Positions 31,975 through 46,200 of a stretch of DNA of 64,000 bases are shown in pieces. The notes under the pieces were generated by a model. That model was not told the origin of the DNA. It did no database searches and was given only the letters and a program-made list of their open reading frames with translations. The position numbers and the translations under genes are program-made. Numbering within the stretch: the stretch's first letter is position 1; each line of letters starts with the position of its first letter. Location: positions 1-64,000 of the forward strand of contig CAJNDS010000517.1 in the NCBI GenBank assembly GCA_905221605.1. The letters are read 5' to 3'. Source of the stretch: Symbiodinium natans. Its lineage: Eukaryota; Sar; Dinophyceae; Suessiales; Symbiodiniaceae.

Positions 31975-33848
31975 GCAAGCCCGCAAAGATAAAACCCAGT
32001 GGCTAAAGGAGCGACTGGCCGAAAGCGAGGCCACTCTTGACCCTCGCCAAAAATGGAAGTGGATCAAGAGAGTTCGCACAGACTACAAGCCCAGACCGGT
32101 CTCCATTAGAGACTCACAGGGCAAGCCCACCAGCCTCTCACAGCAAGCCCAAACCTTCGCAGAATACCTGCGAGACTCACACTGGGCAGCTCCACCTACA
32201 CCTTACACTGGCCCCACAGACCCAATACACCCGGCAGCAGCAGTGGACCTCTCACCCATCACCACAGCAGAGCTCAACGCAGCACTTAAAGAGCTGGCGC
32301 ACAACAAAGCAGCAGGCCCCGACAGCATTCCTGCTGAAGCATGGCAGTGGTTAGACGACCATAACCAAGAGGCTCTCTTGCGGGTCCTCAACCAAGCCCT
32401 GCTCACAGCCACCATCCCGGATGACTGGCACCATGCTACCGCCCCATCTCACTTTTGAACACATCCTACAAACTTTTCGCCAAGATCATTCACACCAGAC
32501 TCCAAGCAGCCCTGGACGACAGGCTCAGGGAAACCCAATACGGGTTTAGGGCGACGCGCTCAACATCCCAGCCTATTCACATCGTCCGCCGTCTCATTGA
32601 ACGTGCGGAGGCCACAGGACAAACACTTTACGCCATCTTTCTCGACAAGATACACCCGGACGCCCTCCTCACAGCGTTGTCACGCTACGGCGTCCCACCA
32701 CATCTCACAGCCCTCATCAACAACATCTACACCTCACCACAATTCACAGTGGCGGCGGCTGGGAAGCAAAGCACCAGGGAGGAAGCCAGCGCGGGCATTC
32801 GTCAAGGATGCCCGCTCTCACCATACCTGTTTCTCATAGTTCACGGTATGGTTATGCACGATGTGGACCGGGAACTCACAGCTCACGGCGGGTCTCTTCC
32901 ATGGCTGTACAGCCAAAACCAGCCCTTCTACGACCTTGCTTATGCGGACGACACAGCGCTCATCGCAAGCACAGCTCACAGAGCAGAACAGCTGCTCCAC
33001 ATCCTGCAGCGGATTGCGGCTCACAGCAACTTCCACCTGAACCTCAAGAAGTGCGTGTTACTACGCTCCCCCACTTCACAGAACACAGTCCACTTTCACA
33101 ACGGCGCCCCCTCACTATTGAGCAGCACGCCAAATACCTTGGCGTCACAATTAGCAGCGACGGGTCTTCTCACAAAGACGTTCTCACACGTGTCGCCAAG
33201 GCCCGCAAGCACTTCAACTCTCTGCACCAGTTCTGGCGCAACACCGACCTCACACTGAAGTGGAAGTTACGCATTTACAATGCGGTCTTCATTCCGCTCG
33301 TAACATACGGGTTGGAATCAGCAGCGCTCACAAAAGGCGATCTCAACAGACTCGAAGCTTTCCACTCACAGAGTCTTCGAAAGATCCTCCATTTCAAAAG
33401 CACTTACTACACGGAGGTGCTCAACCCCACAGCCCGCACATACACCAACCAAGAGGTGAGAACACTCACCTCACAGCCTCCACTCACTCACCACACCCAC
33501 AAAGCACAGCTGAAACTTTTCGGGCACATTCTTCGATCCCATCCGAACAGTATAGAACGGAACTGCTGCTTCACTAGCGCTTTTCAGTACAGAGGTGGTA
33601 TGGTTGGTGCTGGCCTTAGGCCAGGCAGGAGGAGAGGTCAATGGACAGAACAGTGCACTACAATTCTTTGGCACTGGCTTTTAAAGTCCCCCAGACCCCC
33701 TGCCACTCGCAGCCCTACCTTCCCATACTCTTATCTACAAGCTCACAGAGCTGCTGTAGACCGCCACTTTTGGAGTACCCTAGTGAGGTTGCCAACGTGC
33801 AAGACACTCCTAGAAGCACACTCCTACACAGTCTTCTCACAGCCTTGA
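31973..33848 (+). pseudogene. LINE reverse transcriptase, broken
   Basis: Frame 2 up to 32,456 covers the region before the RT and its first block (LNAALKELAHNKAAGPDSIP). A deletion at about 32,435 removes sequence between DDWHHA and YRPISLLNTSYK. Motif A reads YAIFLDKIHPD, so the usual W-x-KAFD segment after the catalytic Asp is missing, probably deleted between two TCGAC copies. Motif B (GIRQGCPLSPYLF) and motif C (LAYADDTALI) are intact. A frameshift near 33,110 moves the post-RT part to frame 3 (AKYLGVTISSDG, HKAQLKLFGHILR), which ends at 33,846-33,848. This is a different family from the LINE at 3.3-12.8 kb. Confidence 0.93.
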
Positions 33849-33900
33849 GTTTTCTGCGGAGTTGCTGCTGAGCGAGTTGCATAGGGCCGCCCAAAAAAAA
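31975..33900 (+). mobile_element. 5'-truncated LINE inserted in the satellite
   Basis: Begins mid-ORF with no leader and ends in an 8-A tail (33,893-33,900). The satellite reads TTCTAAA before it and CTTGAAACC after it, which join to a normal 36-bp unit. The insertion therefore postdates the array and lost no target sequence. Short 5'-truncated insertion with an A tail is typical of target-primed reverse transcription. Any target duplication is masked by the A-run. Confidence 0.9.
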
Positions 33901-34936
33901 CTTGAAACCATGATTTGGTCGAAAAGGCCTTCTAGACTTGAAACCATGAACTTGAAACATGATTTGGTCGAAACGACCTTCTAAACTTGAAACGTCGACC
34001 AAGATTTGGTCGAAAAGGCCTTCTAAACTTGAAACCATGGTTTGGTCAAAAAGAACTTCTCAGCTTGAAAGGCCTTCTAAACTTGAAACCATGATTTATG
34101 ATTTGGTCGAAAAGACCTTCTAAACTTGAAACCATGATTTGGTCGAAAAGGCGTTCTAAACTTGAAAACCATGATTTCAGGCCTTCTAAACTTGAAGCCA
34201 TAATTTGGTCGAAAAGACCTTCTAAATTTGAAACCATGAAACGGTCGAAAAGGCCTTCTAAACTTGAAACCATGACTTGGTCGAAAAGACTTTCTAAACT
34301 TGAAACGTCGACAATGATTTGGTCGAAAAGACCTTAAAACTGGAAACCATGATTTGGTCGACAAGGCCTTCTGAACTTGAAACCATGATTTGGTCGAAAA
34401 GACCTTCTCAACTTGAAACCATGATTTGGTCGAAAAGACCTTCTAAACTTGAAACCATGATTTGGTCGAACAGACCTTCTCAACTTAAAACCATGATTTG
34501 GTCGATAAGGCCTTCTAAACTTGAAACCATGATGTGGTCGAAAAGACCTTCTAAACTTGAAACCATGATTTGGTCGAAAAGACCTTAAAACCATGATTTG
34601 GTCGAAAAGGCCTTCTAAACTTGAAACCATGAGTTGGTCGAAAAGCCTTCTAAACTTGAAACCATGATTTGGTCGAAAAGGCGTTCTAAACTTGAAACCA
34701 TGATTTGGTCGACAAGGCCTTCTAAACTTGAAACCATGATTTGGTCGAAAAGACCTTCTAAACTTGAAACCATGAAAGGGTCGAAAAGGCCTTAAAAACT
34801 TGAACCATGATTTGGTCGAAGAGGCCTTTCAAACTTGAAACCATGATTTGGTCGAAAGGGCCTTCTAAACTTGAAACCATGATTTGGTCGAAAAGGCCTT
34901 GTAAACTTGAAACCATGATTTGGTCGAAAAGGCCTT
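33901..34936. repeat. 36-bp satellite array, block 2 (~29 units)
   Basis: Same 36-bp unit. Its order of variants (for example the truncated junction GAAACCATGAACTTGAAAC near 33,940) matches 40.69-41.64 kb and, in part, 44.9-45.9 kb. It is therefore the continuation of higher-order copy 1 across the LINE. It ends at AAAAGGCCTT, interrupted by the next insert. Confidence 0.97.
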
Positions 34937-37295
34937 GCGAATTGGGCTTGCCCACACGAGTGTCCGAGAGCCTTTGAGTTGGGGAGGGGGGGGGTGTGGA
35001 CCTTTGAGTGGGGGGCACGTTGTCCCCAAACGCCTGACATTGCACCGGGGATGCAGCTCTTGTGCAACATGCTTGGACTTGATGGAATTTTCTTGTGGGT
35101 ATTTCATGTTCCTTTGTGCAGGGAAATTTGGTGATGCTTGAATTTGGTGCCGAACAATTTTCTTGACAGTGGCGAGGTGCGCTCGAGGCACTGCATGTGT
35201 CGTTGGCCCGCCCACTGCACCCTGAGGTCTTTGCTATGCGCTTGCGAGCTGACTTGGATTCGTATTCGAAAGGATTGAATAATTAGGGTGAGGTCTCTAA
35301 TATTCGATCCTTGGGATAATCGATTCAATTTGCTTGAACCTAAAGGAGTTTAAGTAAATTGCGATGTTTATCCCTTTGCGGGAGGGCCACAAACACGCCC
35401 TAGAGACCTTATATAGTGGGACACTAAGCAAATTTGTGCTCAAGTGTGAGCTCCAGAGAGACTTCAAGGATTGCCGATAAGGAAATAAAGCGCTTGCGCA
35501 TTCCCTCGCTCGGGCAATTGGAATGAAGGTTGGCCCACCCGCCACACCCTGCGGTCACTGCTCTCCGCTTGTGCTGCTAATCAGAGCAGTGCCGTGGCAC
35601 CGTGCGTAGTCCTGACACATTGCTTCGTGTTGTATGCCCAGTGCAAGGCCCTCCGCTTGGGGCAGTCAAGCAAAGCACGCCGCTCATCTGGCCAGCGTGC
35701 CTGCGTTACCATGTCGTGCGAGTAGAGTTGCGAAGATCAGCAGTTTGTGAAGTTCTTGTGTTTCAAGTGTTTGAAGCTTGTACAGTGGGGTTGACTGATC
35801 CGAGCATGCTGGCATCTCTCATGAGTGGTCAGCTTGAGTCAGAACGTGGGATCAACGACGAGCCCGTCCACCTTCATCGAAAACAGCAGGTCCGATGTGA
35901 GAGTGCGTTGTGACTGTGCATGGTTTGTTCAGGCTTGGGAGTGACTGCTTGCAGGTGGTTGGTTGCTTGGGTGGAACTTGACTGGATTTCGATTTCCTTT
36001 GGTTATCTTGAAAGTGGCTATTCTTGATTTGGTCTTCCTTTTGATTTTCTTGAAAAGTAGCCTTCCCCTTTCCTCCTCTGAAACTCTTGGCTCGAGTGGG
36101 ACAACTCAAAGCGAATGGGCACGCGAATTGGGCTTGCCCGCACGAGTGTCCGAGAGCCTTTGAGTTGGGGGAGGGGGGGGTGTGGACCTTTGAGTGGGGG
36201 GCACGTTGTCCCCAAACGCCTGACATTGCACCGGGGATGCAGCTCTTGTGCAACATGCTTGGACTTGATGGAATTTTCTTGTGGGTATTTCATGTTCCTT
36301 TGTGCAGGGAAATTTGGTGATGCTTGAATTTGGTGCCGAACAATTTTCTTGACAGTGGCGAGGTGTGCTCGAGGCACTGCATGTGTCGTTGGCCCGCCCA
36401 CCGCACCCTGAGGTCTTTGCTATGCGCTTGCGAGCTGGCCTGGATTCCTATTCGAAAGGATTGAATAATTAGGGTGAGGTCTCTAATATTCGATCCTTGG
36501 GATAATCGATTCAATTTGCTTGAACCTAAAGGAGTTTAAGTAACTTGCGATGTTTATCCCTTTGCGGGAGGGCCACAAACACGCCCTAGAGACCTTATAT
36601 AGTGGGACACTAAGCAAATTTGTGCTCAAGTGTGAGCTCCAGAGAGACTTCAAGGATTGCCGATAAGGATTTAAGCGCTTGCGCATTCCCTCGCTCGGGC
36701 AATTGGAATGAAGGTTGGCCCACCCGCCACACCCTGCGGTCACGTGCTGCTAATCAGAGCAGTGCCGTGGCACCATGCGTAGTCCTGACACATTGCTTCG
36801 TGTTGTATGCCCAGTGCAAGGCCCTCCGCTTGGGGCAGTCAAGCAAAGCACGCCGCTCATCTGGCCAGCGTGCCTGCGTTACCATGTCGTGCGAGTAGAG
36901 TTGCGAAGATCAGCAGTTTGTGAAGTTCTTGTGTTTCAAGTGTTTGAAGCTTGTACAGTGGGGTTGACTGATCCGAGCATGCTGGCATCTCTCATGAGTG
37001 GTCAGCTTGAGTCAGAACGTGGGATCAACGACGAGCCCGTCCACCTTCATCGAAAACAGCAGGTCCGATGTGAGAGTCCGCTGTGACTGTGCATGGTTTG
37101 TTCAGGCTTGGGAGTGACTGCTTGCAGGTGGTTGGTTGCTTGGGTGGAACTTGACTGGATTTGGATTTCCTTTGGTTATCTTGAAAGTGGCTATTCTTGA
37201 TTTGGTCTTCCTTTTGATTTTCTTGAAAAGTAGCCTTCCCCTTTCCTCCTCTGAAACTCTTGGCTGGAGTGGGACAACTCAAAGCGAATGGGCAC
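34937..37295. repeat. Tandem duplication of a ~1.18-kb non-satellite unit
   Basis: Unit 1 is 34,937-36,122 and unit 2 is 36,123-37,295. They are nearly identical apart from a 12-bp deletion near 36,744 and scattered substitutions. Each begins GCGAATTGGGCTTGCC, has a G-rich tract (GGGGAGGGGGGGGG) followed by TGTGGACC, a TATATAG box, and ends CTCAAAGCGAATGGGCAC. No long ORF has protein-like composition. The purine tract followed by TG resembles a PPT/LTR start, so a small LTR-type (TRIM-like) element in tandem is possible but unproven. The satellite GGCCTT...CTAAAC is restored across the insert. Confidence 0.85.
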
Positions 37296-40200
37296 CTAAA
37301 CTTGAAACCATGATTTGGTCGAAAAGGCCTTCTAAACTTGAAACCATGATTTGGTCGAAAAAACCTTGTAAACTTGAAACCATGATTTGGTCGAAAAGAC
37401 CTTCTAAGCTTGAAACTATGATTTGGTCGAAACGACCTTCTAAACGTGAAATCATGATTTGGTCGAAAGAACTTCTAAACTTGAAACCATGACTTGGTCG
37501 AAAAGGCCTTCTAAATCAGAAATCAAGATTTGGTCGAAAAGACCTTCTCAACTTGAAACCATGATTTGGTCGACAAGGCCTTGAAAAATTTGAAACCATG
37601 ATTTGGTCGAAAAGACCTTCTAAACTTGAAGCCATGATTTGGTCGAAAAGGCCTTCCAAACTTGAAACAATGATTTGGTCGAGAAGACCTTCTCAACTTG
37701 AAACCATGATTTGGTCGAAAAGACCTTCTAAACTTGAAACCATGATTTGGTCGAAAAGGCCTTCTAAACTTCAAAACAATGATTTGGTCGAAAAGACCTT
37801 CAAAACTTGAAACCAGGATTTGGTCAAAAAGGCCTTCTAAGCTTGAAACCATGATTTGGTCGAAAAAGCCTTCTAAACTTGAAACCATGATTTGGTCGAC
37901 AAGGCCTTCTATACTTGAAACCATGATTTGGTCAAAAAGACCGTCTAAACTTGAATCCATGATTTGGTCGAACGACCTTCTAAACTTGAAACCATGATTT
38001 GGTCGAAAAGGCCTTCTAAACTTGAAACGCCGACAAGGCCTTCTAAACTTGAAACCATGATTTGGTCGAAAAGGCCTTAAAACTTGAAACCCTGAGTTGG
38101 CCGAAAAAGCCTTCTAAACTTGAAACCATGATTTGGTCGCAAAGGCCTTCTAAACTTGAAACGTCGACCAAGATTTTGTCGAAAAGACCTTCTAAACTTG
38201 AAACCATGGCTTGGTCGAAAAGACCTTCTCAACTTGAAACCATGATTTGGTAGAAAAGGCCTTCTAAACTTGAAACCATGATTTGGTCGAAAAGAGCTTC
38301 TAAACTTGAAACCATGATTGGGCCGAAAAGACCTTCTCAACTTGATTTGCTCGAAAAGCAAGATTTGGTCGACAAGACCTTCCCAAATTGAAATCATGAT
38401 TTGGTCGAAAAGGCGTTCTAACTTGAAACCATGATTTGTTCGAACCGGCCTTTCAAACTTGAAGCCATGATTTGGTCGAAAAGGTCTTCTAGACTTGAAA
38501 CCATGATTCGGTCGAAAATTCCTTTTAAACTTGAAACCATGTTTGGCCGAAAAGACCTTCCAAACTTGAAAACATGACTTGGTCAAAAAGACCTTCTAAA
38601 CTTGAAACCATGATTTGGTCGAAAAGGCCTTCTAAATTAGAAACCAACATTTGGTCGAAAAGGCCTTCCCAACTTGAAATCATGATTTGGTCAAAAACGC
38701 CTTCTAAACTTGAAACCATGATTTGGTCGAAAAGGCCTTCCAAACTTGAAGCCATGATTTGGTCGAAAAGGCCTTCCAAACTTGAAACCATGATTTGGTC
38801 GGAAAGACCTTCTCACCTTGAAACCATGATTTGGTCGAAAAAGCCTTCTAAACTAGAAACCATGATTTGGTCGAAAAGGCCTTCTAATCTTGAAACCATG
38901 ATTTGGTCGAAAAGGCCTTAAGACTTAAAACCATGATTTGGTCGAATAGGCCTTCTAAACTTGAAACCATGATTTGGTCGACAAGGCCTTGAAAAACTTG
39001 AAACCATGATTTGGTCGAAAAGGCCTTCTCAGCTTGAAGCCATGATTTGGTCGAAAACCATGATTTGGTCGACAAGACCTTCGAAAACTGGAAACCATGA
39101 TTTGGTCGAAAAGGCCTTCTAAACTTGAAACCATGATTTGGTCGAAAAGGCCTTCTAAACTTGAAACCATGATTTGGTCGAAATGGCCTTCTAAACTTGA
39201 AACCATGATTTGGTCGAAAAGGCCTTCCAAACTTGAAACCAGCTTGAAACCATGATTTGGTTGAAAAAACCTTCTCAACTTGAAACCATGATTTGGTTGA
39301 AAAGGCCTTCTAACCTTTTCTAAACTTGAAACCATGATTTGGTCGAAAAGACCTTCTAAACTTGAAACCATGATTTGGTCGAAAAGAACTTCTAAAACTC
39401 GAAACCATGATTTGGTCGAAAAGGCCTTCTCAGCTTGAAGCCATGATTTGGTCGAAAGCCATGATTTGGTCGACAAGACCTTCTAAAACTTGAAACCATG
39501 ATTTGGTCGAAAAGGCCTTATAAACTTGAAACCATGATTTGGTCGAAAAGGCCTTCTAAACTTGAAACCATGATTTGCTCGACAAGGCCATCTAAACTTG
39601 AAACCATGATTTGGTCGAATAGGCCTTCTAAACTTGAAACCATGATTTGGTCGAAAAGGTTTGGCCGAAAAGACCTTCTAAACTTGAAACCATGATTTGG
39701 TCGAAAAGACCTTAAAACTTGAAACCATGATTTGGTCGGCAAGGCCTTCTATACTTGAAACCATAATTTGGTCGAAAATCCCTTCTAAACTTGAAACCAT
39801 GATTTGGTCGAAAAGACCTTCTAAACTTGAAACCATGACTTCGTCGAAAAGACTGTCTAAACTTGAAACCATGATTTGGTCGAAAAGGTCTTCTAAATTA
39901 GAAACCAAGATTTGGTCGAAAAGACCTTCTCAACTTGAAATCATGATTTGGTCGAAAAAGCCTTCTACACTTGAAACCATGATTTGGTCGAAAAGGCCGC
40001 GAAAAGGCCTTCCAAACTTGAAACCATGATTTGGTCGAAAAGGCCTTCTCAACTTGAAACCATGATTTGGTCGAAAAGACCTTCTAAACTTGAAACCATG
40101 ATTCCGTCGATAAGGCCTTCTAAACTTGAAAGCATGATTTGGTCGAAAGGACCTTCTAAACTTCAAACCATGACTTGGTCGAAAAGGCCTTCCAAACTTG

Positions 40201-43200
40201 AAACCATGATTTGGTCGAAAAAGCCTTCTAAACTTGAAACCATGATTTGGTCGAAAAGGCCGTCTCAACTTGAACCCATGATTTGGTCGAAAAGACCTTC
40301 TAAACTTGATACCATGATTTGGTCGAAAAAGCCTTCTAAACTTGAAACCATGATTTGGTCGAAACGACCTTCTAAACTTCAAACCATGATTTGGTCGAAA
40401 AGGCCTTCTAAACTTGAAGCGTCGACAATGATTTGGTTGAAAAGACCTTCGAAACATGAAGCAATGATTTGGTCGAAAAGATCTCAAAACTTGAAACCAT
40501 GATTTGATCGAAAAGACCTTCCCAACTTGAAACCATGATTTGGCCGAAAAGACCTTCTAAACTTGAAACCATGATTTGGTCGAAAAGGCCTTAAAACTTA
40601 AAACCATGATTTGGGCGAAAAGAGCTTACAATCTTGAAACCATGATTTGGTCGAAAAGGCCTTCTAACTTGAAACCATGATTTGGTCGAAAAGGCCTTCT
40701 AGACTTGAAACCATGAACTTGAAACATGATTTGGTCGAAAAGGCCTTCTAAACTTGAAACGTCGACAACGATTTGGTTGAAAAGGCCTTCGAAACATGAA
40801 ACCATGATTTGGTCGAAACGACCTTCTAAACTTGAAACGTCGACCAAGATTTGGTCGAAAAGGCCTTCTAAACTTGAAACCATGGTTTGGTCGAAAAGAA
40901 CTTCTCAGCTTGAAAGGCCTTCTAAACTTGAAACCATGATTTATGATTTGGTAGAAAAGACCTTCTAAACTTGAAACCATGGTTTGGTCGAAAAGGCGTT
41001 CTAAACTTGAAAACCATGATTTCAGGCCTTCTAAACTTGAAGCCATGATTTGGTCGAAAAGGCCTTCTAAACTTGAAACCATGAGTTGGTCGACAAGGCC
41101 TTCTGAACTTGAAACCATGATTTGGTCGAAAAGACCTTCTCAACTTGAAACCATGATTTGGTCGAAAAGACCTTGTAAACTTGAAACCATGATTTGGTCG
41201 AAAAGACCTTCTCAACTTAAAACCATGATTTGGTCGAAAAGGCCTTCTAAACTTGAAACCATGATTTGGTCGAAAAGGCCTTCTAAACTTGAAACCATGA
41301 GTTGGTCGAAAAGCCTTCTAAACTTGAAACCATGATTTGGTCGAAAAAGCCTTCTAAACTAGAAACCATGATTTGGTCGAAAAGACTTTCTAATCTTGAA
41401 ACCATGATTTGGTCGAAAAGGCCTTAAGACTTAAAACCATGATTTGGTCGAATAGGCCTTCTAAACTTGAAACCATGATTTGGTCGAAAAGGCCTTCTAA
41501 ACTTGAAACCATGAAAGGGTCGAAAAGGCCTTCTAAACTTGAACCATGATTTGGTCGAAGAGGCCTTTCAAACTTGAAACCATGATTTGGTCGAAAGGGC
41601 CTTCTAAACTTGAAACCATGATTTGGTCGAAAAGGCCTTGTCAACTTGAAACCATGATTTGGTCGAAAAGGCCTTCTAAACTTGAAACCATGATTTGGTC
41701 GAAAAGGCCTTCTAAACTTGAAACCATGATTTGGTCGAAAAAACCTTGTAAACTTGAAACCATGATTTGGTCGAAAAGACCTTCTAAGCTTGAAACTATG
41801 ATTTGGTCGAAACGACCTTCTAAACTTGAAATCATGATTTGGTCGAAAGAACTTCTAAACTTGAAACCATGATTTGGTCGAAAAGGCCTTCTAAATCAGA
41901 AATCACGATTTGGTCGAAAAGGCCTTCTCAACTTGAAACCATGATTTGGTCGACAAGGCCTTGAAAAACTTGAAACCATGATTTGGTCGAAAAGACCTTC
42001 TAAACTTGAAGCCATGATTTGGTCGAAAAGGCCTTCCAAACTTGAAACCATGATTTGGCCGAGAAGACCTTCTCAATTGAAACCACGATTTGGTCGAAAA
42101 GGCCTTCTAAACTTGAAACCATGATTCGGTCGAAAAGGCCTTCTAAACTCCAAAACAATGATTTGGTCGAAAAGGCCTTCTCAACTTGAAATCATGATTT
42201 GGTCAAAAAGGCCTTCCAAGCTTGAAACCATGATTTGGTCGAAAAAGCCTTCTAAACTTGAAACCATGATTTGGTCGACAAGGCCTTCTATACTTGAAAC
42301 CATGATTTGGTCAAAAAGACCGTCTAAACTTGAAACCATGATTTGGTCGAACGACCTTCTAAACTTGAAACCATGATTTGGTCGAAAAGGCCTTCTAAAC
42401 TTGAAACGCCGACAAGGCCTTCTAAACTTGAAACCATGATTTGGTCGAAAAGGCCTTAAAACTTGAAACCCTGAGTTGGCCGAAAAAGCCTTCTAAACTT
42501 GAAACCATGATTTGGTCGAAAAGGCCTTCTAAACTTGAAACGTCGACCAAGATTTTGTCGATAAGACCTTCTAAACTTGAAACCATGGTTTGGTCGCAAA
42601 GACCTTCTCAACTTGAAACCATGATTTGGTAGAAAAGGCCTTCTAAACTTGAAACCATGATTTGGTCGAAAAGACCTTCTAAACTTGAAACCATGATTGG
42701 GTCGAAAAGACCTTCTCAACTTGATTTGCTCGAAAAGCAAGATTTGGTCGACAAGACCTTCCCAACTTGAAATCATGATTTGGTCGAAAAAGCCTTCTAA
42801 CTTGAAACCATGATTTGTTCGAACCGGCCTTCCAAACTTGAAGCCATGATTTGGTCGAAAAGGTCTTCTAGACTTGAAACCATGATTCGGTCGAAAATTC
42901 CTTTTAAACTTGAAACCATGATTTGGCCGAAAAGACCTTCCAAACTTGAAAACATGACTTGGTCAAAAAGACCTTCTAAACTTGAAACCATGATTTGGCC
43001 GAAAAGGCCTTCTAAATTAGAAACCAACATTTGGCCGAAAAGGCCTTCTCAACTTGAAATCATGCTTTGGTCAAAAACGCCTTCTAAACTTGAAACCATG
43101 ATTTGGTCGAAAAGGCCTTCCAAACTTGAAGCCATGATTTGGTCGAAAAGGCCTTCCAAACTTGAAACCATGATTTGGTCGGAAAGACCGTCTCAACTTG

Positions 43201-46200
43201 AAACCATGATTTGGTCGAAAAGACCTTCTAAACTTGAAACCATGATTTGTTCGAAAAGACCTTCTAAACTTGAAACCATGGCTTGGTCGAAAAGACCTTC
43301 TAAACTTGAAACCATGATTTGGTCGAAAAAGCCTTCTAAACTAGAAACCATGATTTGGTCGAAAAGGCCTTCTAATCTTGAAACCATGATTTGGTCGAAA
43401 AGGCCTTAAGACTTAAAACCATGATTTGGTCGAATAGGCCTTCTAAACTTGAAACCATGATTTGGTCGACAAGGCCTTGAAAAGTTGAAACCATGATTTG
43501 GTCGAAAAGGCCTTCTCAGCTTGAAGCCATGATTTGGTCGAAAACCATGATTTGGTCGACAAGACCTTCCAAACCTGAAACCATGATTTGGCCGAAAATG
43601 CCTTCTAAACTTGAAACCATGATTTGGTCGAACAGGCCTTCTAAACTTGAAACCATGATTTGGTCGAAATGGCCTTCTAAACTTGAAACCATGATTTGGT
43701 CGAAAAGGCCTTCCAAACTTGAAGCCAGCTTGAAACCATGATTTGGTTGAAAAAACCTTCTCAACTTGAAACCATGATTTGGTTCAAAAGGCCTTCTAAC
43801 CTTTTCTACACTTGAAACCATGATTTGGTCGAAAAGACCTTCTAAATTTGAAACCATGATTTGGTCGAAAAGAACTTCTAAAACTCGAATCCATGATTTG
43901 GTCGAAAAGGCCTTCTAAATTAGAAACCAACATTTGGTCGAAAACCATGATTTGGTCGACAAGACCTTCTAAACTTGAAACCATGATTTTGTCGAAAAGG
44001 CCTTCTAAACTTGAAACCATGATTTGGTCGAAAAGGCCTTCTAAACTTGAAACCATGATTTGGTCGACAAGGCCATCTAAACTTGAAACCATGATTTGGT
44101 CGAATAGGCCTTCTAAACTTTGAAACCATGATTTGGTCGAAAAGGTTTTAAAAACTTGAAACCATGATTTGGCCGAAAAGACCTTCTAATCTTGAAACCA
44201 TGATTTGGTCGAAAAGACCTTAAAACTTGAAACCATGATTTGGTCGGCAAGGCCTTCTATACTTGAAACCATAATTTGGTCGAAAATCCCTTCTAAACTT
44301 GAAACCGTGATTTGGTCGAAAAGACCTTCTAAACTTGAATCCATGACTTGGTCGAAAAGACTTTCTAAACTTGAAACCATGATTTGGTCGAAAAGGCCTT
44401 CTAAATTAGAAACCAAGATTTGGTCGAAAAGACCTTCTCAACTTGAAATCATGATTTGGTCGAAAAGGCCTTCCAAACTTGAAACCATGATTTGGTCGAA
44501 AAGGCCGTCTCAACTTGAAACCATGATTTGGTCGAAAAGACCTTCTAAACTTGAAACCATGATTTGGTCGAAAAGGCCTTCTAAACTTGAAACGTCGACA
44601 ATGATTTGGTTGAAAAGACCTTCGAAACATGAAACAATGATTTGGTCGAAAAGATCTCAAAACTCAACCATGATCTGATCGAAAAGATCCTTCCCAACTT
44701 GAAACCATGATTTGGCCGAAAAGACCTTCTAAACTTGAAACCATGATTTGGTCGAAAAGGCTTTCTAAATTTGAAACCATGATTTGGTCGAAAAAACCTT
44801 GTAAACTTGAAACCATGATTTGGTCGAAAAGACCTTCTAAGCTTGAAACTATGATTTGGTCGAAAAGGCCTTCTAGACTTGAAACCATGATTTGGTCGAC
44901 AAGGCCTTCTAGACTTGAAACATGATTTGGTCGAAAAGGCCTTCTAAACTTGAAACGTCGACAATGATTTGGTTGAAAAGGCCTTCGAAACATGAAACCA
45001 TGATTTGGTCGAAACGACCTTCTAAACTTGAAACGTCGACCAAGATTTGGTCGAAAAGGCCTTCTAAACTTGAAACCATGGTTTGGTCGAAAAGAACTTC
45101 TCAGCTTGAAAGGCCTTCTAAACTTGAAACCATGATTTATGATTTGGTCGAAAAGACCTTCTGAACTTGAAACCATGATTTGGTCGAAAAGGCGTTCTAA
45201 ACTTGAAAACCATGATTTCAGGCCTTCTAAACTTGAAACCATGATTTGGTCGAAAAGACCTTCTAAACTTGAAACCATGAAATGGTTGAAAAGGCCTTCT
45301 AAACTTGAAACCATGACTTGGCCGAAAAGACTTTCTAAACTTGAAACGTCGACAATGATTTGGTCGAAAAGACCTTAAAACTGGAAACCATGATTTGGTC
45401 GACAAGGCCTTCTAAACTTGAAACCATGATTTGGTCGAAAAGACCTTCTCAACTTGAAACCATGATTTGGTCGAAAAGACCTTCTAAACTTGAAACCATG
45501 ATTTGGTCGAAAAGACCTTCTCAGCTTGAAACCATGATTTGGTCGAAAAGGCCTTCTAAACTTGAAACCATGATTTGGTCGAAAAGACCTTCTAAACTTG
45601 AAACCATGATTTGGTCGAAAAGACCTTAAAACCATGATTTGGTCGAAAAGGCCTTCTAAACTTGAAACCATGAGTTGGTCGAAAGCCTTCTAAACTTGAA
45701 CCCATGATTTGGTCGGAAAGGCGTTCTAAACTTCAAACCATGATTTGGTCGACAAGGCCTTCTAAACTTGAAACCATGATTTGGTCGAAAAGGCCTGCTA
45801 AACTTGAAACCATGAAAGGGTCGAAAAGGCCTTCTAAACTTGAACCATGATTTGGTCGAAGAGGCCTTTCAAACTTGAAACCATGATTTGGTCCAAAGGG
45901 CCTTCTAAACTTGAAACCATGATTTGGTCGAAAAGGCCTTCTAAACTTGAAACCATGATTTGGTCGAAAGGACCTTCTAAACTTGAAACCATGATTTGGT
46001 CGAAAAGACCTTCTCAACTTGAAACCATGATTTGGTCGAAAAGACCTTCTAAACTTGAAACCATGATTTGGTCGAAAAGGCCTTCTCAACTTGAAACCAT
46101 GATTTGGCCGGCAAGACCTTCTGTACTTGAAACCATGATTTGGTCGAAAAGACCTTCTAAACTTGAAATCATGATTTGGTCGACAGGACCTTCTAAACTT

